From: Climacium dendroides
Lineage: Eukaryota > Streptophyta > Bryopsida > Hypnales > Climaciaceae
NCBI GenBank assembly: GCA_950106755.1
Contig: OX467084.1
Coordinates: 26,539,213-26,603,212 of the forward strand
Direction: 5' to 3'
Length of the DNA: 64,000 bases
In this document: one piece after another, positions 50,401-60,400 of the stretch
How positions within the stretch are numbered: the first letter of the stretch is position 1
How the letters are laid out: each line of letters starts with the position of its first letter
The notes under the pieces: model-generated
What the model saw: the letters and a program-made list of their open reading frames with translations, nothing else
Database searches by the model: none
What the model was told of the DNA's origin: nothing
Made by a program: the position numbers and the translations under genes

Positions 50401-50900
50401 TGTCATAGAATTGAGATCTGCTCGTTGTAAATTATGGCCAACAGTACATGGAAGGATTTTACGAAATAAAATAGAGCTTGGATGACCTAATCTTCCATAC
50501 CAAATAGAAATTTTATAATTTTTAGTAAATAAAGCAAAACTAAATACAATATGTGGTCGGATTGGAATTTGATACAAGCCACTTGCCGCAGCAAAGGCTG
50601 TTTCCATTACTTTATTATCAAGCATAAAAACCAAAGCCTCTCACTTATCTAAAATTCTAGTCGAGAGGTGAAAACTGCTGGTACGCTCATCTCGATAGTT
50701 GATTAGGCTTCAAGGCATAGAGGGTGAATACATTGCACACATGTAAGTAAGAATAGTGCCCTCAAGCAATATCACCTTTGTTGATCCCTCTTGAAAACAA
50801 AATACATTCGATCCAGCCATAGTCATTAAATTTCTAGTTTGTCAATTTGAAAGATTATTAACATCAAAAGATTGTTCATCCCGTAGGATTGTATGAGTAG
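47453..50900 (-). pseudogene. Copia pol: protease remnant, integrase, RT, RNase H (mutated)
   Basis: Integrase (49,426-50,634): GRLGHPSSILFRK, then the catalytic series SDICGP, RIDNAQEF and QNELAEF, which match the D, D, E core. The RT N-terminal part (48,637-49,029) has WKAAIEEEYASLRKRHVFGP and HLVAQDFIQKFGIDY. The RT catalytic block (47,926-48,522) has YVDDLNFVGT. RNase H and tail (47,453-47,890) have TATSSNYSEIIALHEASRKC, DNLVDLFTKDLPSYTHHRLV and a stop after LNSLEQEIQ. A protease-like DSVTTHTILRD lies near 50,860-50,900. Stops and frameshifts separate the blocks (about 50,640, 49,420, 49,020, 48,530 and 47,900). Confidence 0.92.
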
Positions 50901-51944
50901 TTACAGAGTCAAAGAGCGCATCACAAGATTCACTAGTGAAGGTATCATCAACAACATACACCTCCGCATCTTCAAGTTCATAGATGCATCTAGGATGTGA
51001 GCTTCTCGAGTTTGGACACAAAGTTTTTTATTTTCTTGAAACATTTTGACAAAATATTTTGATGTTCGGTATACATTTGCCAAATGTCCCACTTTGCCAC
51101 ATTTGTAGCAAGAACGCATCTCTAATGGACGCTTACCATGGTTGTCAGTAGAGGAAGTGGTATTCTTCCTTTGGACATATTGATTATCACGGCTGTGACT
51201 ACCTAATTGTCTATGACGATATTTAAAGCGATGTTTTTGTGTTTTAAGTTTCATAGTTGAAATCTTAACAGCATGAGACTTGGGAATAGTAATTCCAATA
51301 GGGCAGGCCTCTGCATTGAGTAGAAGAATCTCATTTTGCTTTTCACTGTTAAAGCACATATATTTTCTGAGCAGTTATCAGATGCTATTGTTTTTTACAC
51401 TATTCTCACTATAAGTGCCACTATTCTTGATGTCGCTATTTCTCCTTTCACTTCTTGGAAAGTTTTACTTTTGCTTCATCGCAATATTGATCCTTTCTTA
51501 CAATATCAATATTTAGAGATAGAAAAACCAGATGAGCTTTGGTAGAAGTTCAAATTTTGTTTTGACCATCAGAAAATGATGTTGCTTCCTAAAGCTCTCC
51601 ACGATTGGACCCATTTACGAGTATTCAATTTTTCAACACTTGTTGCTTTTAACAATGAATTGTATCATATCATATCGCAGTTACGGTTGTGTGGTCAATT
51701 CATTACTAAACAAGAAATGATTGAAAAAACTCTCTCAACATTTCCACTTGTTTCTACTATACATACCCAACAATATTGAAACATGAAATTTGAGAATCAC
51801 TCAAATCTCATGTCTCTATTATTTCTTGCTCTCATCAGCTGTCAGTTGTGGAAAAAGAAGCCGTTGAAGTCATGGTGCCTCAATAGCAGTAGCAGATACT
51901 TGAATAGTAGTAGATGTTGCAACGGAAGAGGTTGAAGTAGTCAT
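50901..51944 (-). pseudogene. Copia gag with internal inversion
   Basis: The N-terminus on the minus strand (51,944 down to about 51,831) reads MTTSTSSVATSTTIQVSATA ... LFPQLTADE. The C-terminal part (51,347 to 50,901) reads SEKQNEILLLNAEAC ... CYKCGKVGHLANV, a zinc knuckle with CX2CX4H and the last ligand replaced (Tyr instead of Cys), then REAHILD. The middle of gag is missing from this strand and found on the plus strand between them. Confidence 0.88.
51348..51830 (+). pseudogene. Inverted middle segment of the copia gag
   Basis: Read on the plus strand this gives the central copia Gag region: AHIFSEQLSDAIVF, KVLLLLHRNIDPFLQYQYLE, KALHDWTHLRVFNFSTLVAF, NELYHIISQLRLCGQFIT, EKTLSTFPLVSTI and MKFENHSNLMSLL, with stops near 51,541 and 51,778. 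Its right end (MSLLFLA) would join the minus-strand SEKQNEILL at 51,347, and its left end follows LTADE. The simplest reading is an in-place inversion of about 483 bp. Confidence 0.88.
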
Positions 51945-51959
51945 AATGAAAACAAAATG

Positions 51960-52215
51960 TTATATAGAAGAAAATTAGAGAATTAGGGTTAAATATAAAA
52001 TAAAGAATAAAGAATTTTTTTATTAAAGATAAAGAGAATTGAAAAAAAATTGAAATAATTATATAAAAAAAAAAACTCTAAAGATAAAGATAAATTGTAT
52101 AGATAAAGATAAAGATACTGTAAAAAATAAAAAATAAAAAAAGATATAAAAATTATAAAGGTAAAAGTAAATTGAAAAATAAAGATTTTAGTAAAAAATA
52201 TGAGAATTAAAAATT
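51960..52215. repeat. Low-complexity A/T tract (GATAAA and AAAAATAAA repeats)
   Basis: Degenerate runs of AAAGATAAAGATAAA and poly-A occur where the copia 5' LTR should be. No gene. Confidence 0.7.
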
Positions 52216-52218
52216 TCA

Positions 52219-52480
52219 ATGAGGGGGGGAGGAGGCCGGGAGAGAAGGAGGGAGGGCGAAGAGGAAGGGGAGCGAGAGGCAAAGGGAACAAGAGGCGGGG
52301 GGGAGTGGGAGTTGGGGGGCGGCAAGGGAAGTGGGAGCAGGGGGAGTGGAAGTAGAGGAGGCTGTGGGGAAGGGGAAGGCAAGGGATGCTGTAGGGAGTG
52401 GAGGCGCTGGGACGGTAGGAAGGGATGCGATGTAGGGAAGGAAGGCGTTATAGGCCGGATGTTAAACCCCTCCCTCGAGC
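52219..52480. repeat. Purine-rich, G-run tract
   Basis: About 260 bp of almost pure G/A on the plus strand with many runs of three to seven G (GAGGGGGGGAGGAGG, AGGCGGGGGGGAG, GTTGGGGGGCGG). It could form G-quadruplexes or triplexes. The Pro/Ser/Leu frame on the opposite strand is a composition artefact. Confidence 0.85.
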
Positions 52481-52731
52481 AAAAAGGGGGGGTTGTCAGT
52501 GGATCCACCTAACAGGTGGCCCCTTCCCTTAGCCTGGCCCTATCCTGCCCCCAGCTCAAGTCTCCGCCCTTCCTACAGCCTTCAAGCCTCCCATCCATCT
52601 TCAAGCTTCTCCAGTCGCGATCTAGATCCAGATCTGACTGACTAACTCTCCTTGTACAAACCCAAAACAAGACTTACTATCTTGTTTGTGTATTTGTGCG
52701 TAATGTCTTTTGATTTATTTTTTGGTAGCAA

Positions 52732-52988
52732 CCTTGAGTTGGAGAGTTGTATTGAGGAGACATTATGGCCTTGGAGCTAGAAAGTTATGTTTTGAAGACA
52801 TTGTGGCTTTGAATTAAAAGAGTTATGTTTTGGAGACATTGTGGCTTTGAGTTAAAAGAGTTATGTTTTGGAGACATTGTGGCCTTGAGTTGGAGAACTT
52901 TACTTTGAAGACATTGCAACCTTGAATTGGAGAGTTTTATTTTGGAGACATTGTGGGTTTAAGTTGAAGAGCTTTATTTTAAAGAGGT
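52732..52988. repeat. About 38-bp tandem repeat, seven imperfect copies
   Basis: The unit is built of CCTTGAGTTGGAGAGTT followed by TTATTTTGGAGACATTGTGG. Two adjacent central copies (52,800-52,880) are nearly identical and the outer ones diverge. The unit length is not a multiple of three and no gene runs through it. Confidence 0.9.
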
Positions 52989-53855
52989 ATTATTCATTGC
53001 AACATGATAGTTGCAAAAATATTGTTGATGTTGTTATGTTAGCTAAGGTGAACAAATGTGCACTTATTTTTCTTTTAATCCTTTGTATTGTAAATGCTTT
53101 CATTGCACTCTTGCAGTGAAATGATTAGCTTTGAATTTAATAAATCATTTGTCAATGAATGTGGCTAAAAGTACTATTTTATCTTAGTATGATAGTAGAT
53201 ATGATGGAAATGATGTTTAATTTTGAATTTATTTATCACTTCCACACATCCTTATGCATTTGTATGTACACCTTGGGAACCATGAAGAATTAAATAACTT
53301 TTTTCCATATTGTATTTGTGTATTAATTTCTTCTTGCAATACATATTATTTGGTATTTAAATGAGGGTTTAGGGTCATTCATTCAGGTAGAAAGTCTAAA
53401 AGCTTATAATTATGTAGTGTTCACATTTTGTAAAGCAAATATGAGGTCTTCATCTACCAAGTTTAAGAACTTCTCTGCATTGCTAAGCACACATTATGAA
53501 TGAATACATTTCAACCTTTCTAAAATGCCTTCGTTGTTTACATATTTTAAGCTTTTGTAATTTATATGTGATGGAGTTATTATCATGTGATGATGTAAAT
53601 GGACTCTAATGAGGTCCTTTTTCAATAACAATTGTTATTCTTGTTTGTTCATAATCAATTTGAATTTGAATTTTGTCCTTATACTTTATAGAAAATATTA
53701 CAAGAAGAAAGTGTGTATTGATTTGTGTACTGTGATTTCAATCATTGTACATATTAGGAAAGTGAAACACGTCTTCACAAACCCACAATAAAAGTGTATA
53801 CTTTGCATCTTGCAAATATAGAGTTCATCGTTGGTTGCATTTGTGACACCTAATT
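52989..53855. other. AT-rich spacer
   Basis: No gene or clear repeat seen. Short open frames are unrecognised. It could hold the leader of the transposase-like gene that follows. Confidence 0.4.
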
Positions 53856-54594
53856 ATGGTGGAGAAAAAAGAAGGGTTATTCAAAGGTAACCACTATGAT
53901 CATGAGGACGATACGAACTTTATGATTGGCTCCAGTGTTGGATATACTTCACAATTGGGTCCTCTTGAAACTACAAACATGGAAATTGATTTCACATGGA
54001 CTGATATGGATTCTATCACATCAGGAAATGATGAGAGTGATATGCATTTATTAATGGGCGGGGAACCACTCGCAGATGACGATGACAATATACAACCTAG
54101 ATTGCAGACAATTGATATGACCAACAATGAAGAAGAACCACTCTTTCTAGAAAGGGAACTAATTTATGCATTGATTGAGAATGTCCAACATCCACCTCAC
54201 GGACCATTTTAACGGGAAGATTTGATTTGAAAGGCTCATAGAACTTCTAGTCGAGGAATTTATTAAGACTGTGAGATTGTTGTCATTCCATGGAGCCAAC
54301 TACAAGATTTCATAGTTGGAGAGCAAAATAGTGAAAGTTTTCCATGCAAATTCACTAAAGAGACCTTGAAGATCAACAAACCTGGAACTTTATTGAAACC
54401 TCGAGCAAATAATGGCTCCAAAGTAATAAGATAATACATCATGTTTTGTATAATATTTCTACTATTATGCAATATTATTTTTTCTTTCAAATACTGTAAT
54501 ATTTACTACTGAATATGATATCCTTTGCTTCACATTCTTATTGATAATTTCCCTCAAGTATTAAGAACTTTTTTAAATAATTAATTTAGGATTT

Positions 54595-54664
<70 letters not shown>

Positions 54665-55681
54665 CAAATTTCAAGTAGAAATTAAAAATCATAGTTGTAA
54701 TAAAATATAATAATTTTACAATAATTCTTCTATCCATATTTCATTTATGTATACATTTATTTTGAAGTCATACATCAACTTTTGGTTGCTGAATTACATT
54801 AATTTCAGAAGCTTTACAATATCTGTAAGAATTCTTTATGCTATATTTCATTTTTATTTCTACAAATCATTTTTTGACTTCTTTATTCAAATACAGGTGT
54901 CATTTTGGTCATGAAGACCACTTGGGGATTGTATCAGAGGATATGGAAGCCTTGTTACATTCTACCCCAAAAAAGTGCAAGAAGATGGTGGAGAAAACAA
55001 AACAATGAGGTAAAAAAGTCATACCGGAATATGATGCCTTCAAAGCATAGAGTATTTCAGGAGGCAAAAAACACAAGCATAGGAAAGACTGAATCTGGAA
55101 TGTCTATCAAGCAGGGATGCCAAAGGTCTTTCATTGTTAAGCAGCCGTATTTGAACAACAATCTTTGCCAAATTGTTTATTACCAAACATAGCATGTCAA
55201 CAAGGTGGGCAAATATTGTCACGGGAGTACTATAGGAGGATTTCGTCATGCCATGGGTGGTTTTCTTTCTGAGAATATGAAAAAACACTTGTCTACATTG
55301 CTAAATCTTGGATTATCACCATCCCAAGTGATGGTTCAATACAAAGCAGACGTACGAGAGATGGCATTGTTGAATATGCCTGTTACTTAGGACACATTTG
55401 TTATGCGCCAAGATGTGCGAAATTTATTTAATAACCGAGCAGTTGAGCTTTGGCAAAAGCATCCTAGTGACCTTATGAGTGTGAGCATGTGGGTGAAAGA
55501 AAATTCAACAAGTGTTTTCTACTACAAGGAATACGCATTGCTAGACTTGAACAAGATAATTCAAGATGATGCCCCATTCACGCTAGGAATACAAACGGAA
55601 TGGCAACTTGAAATGATGGTTAAACATGATTGTCATATCGGACGGAATTTCACTGTTCACGGACAGAATCGGACCGATTAG
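53856..55681 (+). pseudogene. MULE-like transposase relic with one intron
   Basis: The first segment (53,856-54,422) starts MVEKKEGLFKG, has an acidic N-terminal region (MDSITSGNDESDMH, LADDDDN), then after stops near 54,210, 54,227 and 54,264 continues in the same frame with CEIVVIPWSQLQDFIVGEQN and PCKFTKETLKINKPGTLLKP. A GT-AG intron of about 475 bp (holding a TA microsatellite) leads to CHFGHEDHLGIVSEDM at 54,898. After frame changes, GGFRHAMGGFLSENMKKHLS, LGLSPSQVMVQYKADVRE, DVRNLFNNRAVELWQKHPSD and APFTLGIQTEWQLEMMVKH follow. The last resembles the entry to the MULE DDE domain, after which homology stops at about 55,650. The catalytic core is missing. Confidence 0.7.
54599..54662. repeat. 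(TA)n microsatellite
   Basis: About 32 uninterrupted TA units lie inside the presumed intron of the transposase relic. Confidence 0.98.
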
Positions 55682-55795
55682 AGTTGACTGGCTGCGAACT
55701 TCAGAGGCTTATAACTTTTGCAAAAATACTTCAAATTGGGCAAATGAGATGTTTTTAGGCATCTACAGAAACTTGCTAGATGTTTTTTTGTTTTT

Positions 55796-55928
55796 AACAT
55801 GCTTCAAGTACTAAACCTTGACTATGGGGATTTAAATTACACCTTTGTAACATCATTCAGCAAGGTTGGAAGATCCTCGTCATACAACCCTAGAAGTAGA
55901 ATATTTTATTACTTGAAGCATGTTAATC
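55796..55928. repeat. Inverted repeat with 17-bp perfect arms
   Basis: TTAACATGCTTCAAGTA at 55,796-55,812 recurs inverted at about 55,912-55,928. Next to the left arm is ACTATGGGGA, and next to the right arm its complement TCCCCATAG, in an arrangement typical of shuffled inverted copies. Confidence 0.75.
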
Positions 55929-55929
55929 C

Positions 55930-56935
55930 CCATAGATGGCGGTTTAAGGTTAGTGGTACATTTGGGTGTACCCACCTTAGACCAATGATTATGGTTTTTG
56001 GACCAATGGTTATGTGGCCTTTCTTTCAACAAGGTTATGAGTTTATTAGCTCCTTCATTGGGGGGGGCTTAAATTGAATGAGGCTAATTTTGAGTATGTA
56101 ATTTCTATATGTGCTGGCTTTGCCCAACAAACAAAATTAGGTTTTAGAAACATTGTAGCACCTAAGTGTAGGGCCATGATTATAGTCTAACATTTTAAAC
56201 ACATTTATCTTTTTTTTTTTTCCTTTAGGCTTGAAGTTGCCCATTTTTTTGAGGCCATTGGGCCTTTAATTCCCCCCCCCCCAAAAGCACCAGTATAGAT
56301 TGTAGAAAAAACAAATCATTGAGGGAACCTTTTTTAATCCATCCCAATTTGGGATGAAAAGTTGATAAATCTTACTAGTGGTCTTTATGTTGGATGTAGA
56401 TTGTTTCCTTGGTGCTTCATGCTTTAGGATAATTTCTTCAATAACAATCTTCATCATGTACACTAGGGGTTCATATTTGACCTTCTAAAAAAGTAGATAG
56501 AATTTAAAAAACAAAATTCATAGAAACTAGATCCAATTTCCTATCTAGATGCCCATTAATAAGTGAAAAATGGTATAGATTAATTATATATAACATATTT
56601 CATTACATTGATTTATCTTATCATTGTATATGTAACTAGTTCCTCAAAAATACCACAAACAACATTTCAAAAGGCTAGCTAAGGGTCAAAAATTTTAAAA
56701 ATGACAACTATGTCCCATATGGTTACAGATACAAGGTTGGAAGAAACGCTTTTAGAACCAACTGACTTTGTTCCTTAATAACTTTTGCATACGGTATTCA
56801 AATGCCACATTCTCTAGTGCATTGGAACCCCCTTTCACTTGCCAACACGAACATATGAAAATTTGACCAGTTTAATAATAGAAAATAGGCTCAGTAGCAA
56901 AAAGTGGCGGTTTTGGGTGTACCTACCTTATACCT
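55930..56935. other. Spacer between the MULE relic and GET4 upstream region
   Basis: No gene is supported. It contains a T-run and a C-run (about 56,208-56,222 and 56,271-56,282) and AT-rich DNA. Confidence 0.4.
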
Positions 56936-57465
56936 TGCGGGAGAGAGTTTATGATCTCCGGTCTGACCCCGGGCCCTGACCAGGTAGCAGTCCAGGATAG
57001 AAGCCGGAGATCCTACGAGCAGTCGGAGAACGTAGTGACCAGGTATCAGACCAGATATAAATCCATGTATCATACACGGTATCAGACCAGGTATTAGCCC
57101 AGGTATCATCGAGGCATGTGTATAAGCCGGCCACCTAGGAGATCCTATGAGCGGGCTGAGAACGTATGTCTTGTCTTGGAAGGGCCTTCTTCATCGTCTT
57201 CGTTCATCAATTTCACACCAAAACCCTGTCACTCCGCCACTCTCCTGCATCCTGAGAATTTTACCATCTGCATCTTCAATTCTTCGCAGACTCCACTCAT
57301 TCCACCAGTTTCCTTTTCCATTTGCGTTTCCATTCAAGCTTCTGTGCGGGTTTTCTTTCGTTACATGAGCTGCTGGTTGTTTTATGGTCCAGTTTTAGGG
57401 TTTCACCGAGATTGTCGACGAATTGACAAGTCAAAACCGTCACCAACACTAGCAGCAGCAGCGTC
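56936..57465 (+). promoter_or_regulatory. GET4 upstream region with imperfect short repeats
   Basis: Imperfect repeats of about 12 bp (CCAGGTATCAGA and variants) fill 56,978-57,112. The phrase GGAGATCCTA(C/T)GAGC ... GAGAACGTA occurs near 57,005 and again near 57,139. From about 57,170 to 57,465 the sequence is C/T-rich and presumably the 5' leader of GET4; no clear TATA box. Confidence 0.5.
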
Positions 57466-60400
57466 ATGGTAGTGGATGCAGCCGCCAGCAGCGGCACTTC
57501 CAAGGTACAATGCGTTTTCGGATTTTCGGATTTGAATGATTTTGCCGTTTTCTGTTGGTTGGTTAATGGATCGTTTATTGGTACTGAGTACGGAGCTGAT
57601 GTTTAGAATGGAATTTTGGTATGGTTCGTTCCAGCAATTGCAGAAGCTTGAGAAGAGAGTTCAGGATGGGGAGTATTATGAAGCGCAGCAAATGTACAAG
57701 TCTGTTAACTCCAGGTGAATGGCGGGATCTTGATGGCGGAGATTTGTGATTTAGTGTGGCTTGTACTATGGTCGTGTTGTTGTTGTTGCTGTTGTTGTTT
57801 GATAGTTAATTCTGAATATTGTGGTTCTTCTGTTAGCAGCTTTTGAGGCTTTTGAAATGGCTGATTTGAAGACGAGCTGCTGAATTGTTGTGTTTTTATT
57901 TATATCTTATGAAGTGCTGTTGTTTGGTTTGGTTTTGGTTAGATATTTGCATGCGAAGAAGTACAGTGAATCCATTAGTCTCTTGGCTTCTGGGGCCATT
58001 GCGATGCTCAATCACGGGCAGGTACCTTTTCGCTTCCCGCGGCATGGATTACTCTTGTTTGCTCAGTGATGTTAAAAGTGCCCTGGATTGATAAATCGGC
58101 TCATATTTATTGATTTAAACCCTTAAGGACTTAGAAGCCCAAATTAGACCTCATGTTTTTCTTAGCCATTTGGATTAGGTCATATGGGAACTACTTTCAT
58201 CCATTTTGACCCACATATGGAATGTTCTTCACGAATTGTTGTTAATGAAATTTGACTCCATCTGAATTCAAATACTGCCAGGATATGATGAATGGTCGTT
58301 ATAGAGTACTTTGACTCCTTGGTCCTTTAAGTGTTGTTTATTTCGAGTTTATGTCTGTTCAGTCATGTCAATAAATGACGTTCAATGACGTTATTTTGAG
58401 GTTATTTTTGTCATTTGATGTCTATTTACTTGCAGGTTACCTGTGGGACGGAGCTTGGTTTGCTTTTAATCCAGACTATGAATGTAGCCAAAGTTCCCTT
58501 TGATAAATCGGCAATCGGTAAGTGTGTCCTTGGTTATTCCGTTATGTAGAAACCTCAGTGCATTGTGGACGGGTGTTGCTGTAACATTTACCCTTTGTTG
58601 GTTTCTATTGGTTGCTTTGTGTTCAACACTTGGATGATAACAGCAATTGCATTGATTGCCCACTTTCAAAATGGGGGTCAAAAAAGGATGACGCACCTTG
58701 ACATTATGTCGTTACTTATCGCAACTTATGGGATAAGTCTAATGACTTTCCAAGCTTTATGCGATTCTTGGTGTTGTTTCATGAATCGGCAATAACAATT
58801 GTCGGAACTGGTATGTGTTGAAATGATAAGTCAGTTTCTATTTCTTTATTTTTCAGATCAAATAAGAGCAATTTATAACGCATATCCGCGGGTGACGAAT
58901 TCCCAAGACGGCAATGAAGCGAGTCCCTCTGGAGTAGAATTTTCTGAGGCCGCAGTCGCTGCCAGAACACGTGTGGAAGGATGCACTTCATTCTTGCGAG
59001 CAGCACTAAAGTAAAGATTCAAGACCTTTGTCTGATTCAATTTCCTTCTCCTTTTTTCCAAATATTTCATGTCTGTGAGCACATTGTCTGCTGCAGCGAT
59101 GCACTCACATTACTGTCGAGCCTTCATCATGGTTTCTGCGTTATGAGTTAAAGAATATGGAGGAATTAGTTACTCGTTAATGAATAGACTTATTGTACCC
59201 CGCTCGTGTATGGATGAAGCTAAATCCTGAATTAGGGAATAATATGATGAAAATTGGAGATGGATGTTTTGATGAAACTGTAAGTTTTGTGGAATTAAAA
59301 AAATTCAGAGTTTTAATTAGCAGTGGCTACGTTGTTAACAATGCAATACTGCGGCTAATACGTCTATATTATTGGGTAATAGTTATAAGTTAAATCAACG
59401 ATATTAGATATTTATTTGCTACATCACAGAAATAACAAAGAGAGATGGTTAATGGGTAGTCTTTTTGTAACGCACTTGTGTTAGGTGTGAGTCAATTATA
59501 GTTAATCTCTATTATGGTATAGCAATTATTTTATTAACGATCAAAAACGATCGGTTCGTTCATGTTTTTCTTACCCTCAACTGTTGACTAATATGTAATA
59601 TTCTGTATGCAGATGGTCGATGGAGTCTGGAGAGCTCAGTAGAGGTGCTCCAGAGTTACATGACATGCTTGCTGAATATATGTGGACCGAGTCTCCTGCC
59701 CCTGTATGAACACCGAACGAAGATCTTGTGGTTCTTGTGTTTGACTTGTCTTAGGCATATTTGCTTGAGAAAGCTTACTAGGTGCATGGATAAGAAGTTG
59801 TTTTGTTTGGATTGTTCCTTTCCTTGTCATGCTATCTTTGCTTTACTTTTCGCTTATATTTCTGCAGGAAATGCTGAAAGTATCTCAACATTTTGTTCGT
59901 GGCAATCAACCAGAGACCTTCGCTAGAGTCGTTGTTGAGTGTATGAGCCAGGTACTGCTTATTGAGTTATGTCATTCCATAGTTGGAATGTCAGGTACTG
60001 CTTATTGAGTTATGTTCCAAGTTACTTACTTTTGTTGCTGTTGAACTCTTACACTAGTCTTAATCTGTCAGCAACGTTCCCTACCTACAAGTCTTTGCCC
60101 TTTCTCTTCTGAAATGCTTACCAGGTTTTGGATAACACTTAGATGTTATAAAGCCTAGATCATTGATTTCAAAAAAGATGTTAAGCATGATGATAAAAAT
60201 TATCCTTACACCTGAATTACGAAAAATCTTCATGGATTTTTGCCAAGTGAATTGGAGACATTTAACTTTGCTGATTCACCAAAATATAATTTCCAATTTT
60301 AGCACATGAATTTGGTATAATAATTATAAGCTAAAATCGTGACTTTAAAATAGGTATAATAGGTTTGTACGACGTACTTGTGGTTTTGGATTGTCCCGTG

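Larger units (their letters stand above)
46674..51944 (-). mobile_element. Ty1/copia LTR retrotransposon, 5' LTR missing
   Basis: Minus-strand order is gag (from the ATG at 51,944), zinc knuckle, protease remnant, integrase, reverse transcriptase, RNase H, polypurine tract, 3' LTR, which is the copia order. No second LTR and no primer-binding site are found upstream of gag; instead the sequence passes into AT-rich simple repeats. About 0.6 kb of non-coding DNA separates the pol stop (about 47,453) from the LTR. Confidence 0.92.

Noticed and set aside
46674..51944. Considering the RT/integrase region as an integrated virus.
   Set aside because: Domain order (integrase before RT), the LTR and the polypurine tract are those of Ty1/copia; no envelope, movement or coat protein is present.
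52188..52512. Open frames of 97-106 codons rich in Gly/Glu (plus) or Pro/Ser (minus).
   Set aside because: They are products of the purine-rich composition with no domain, start context or splice signals.
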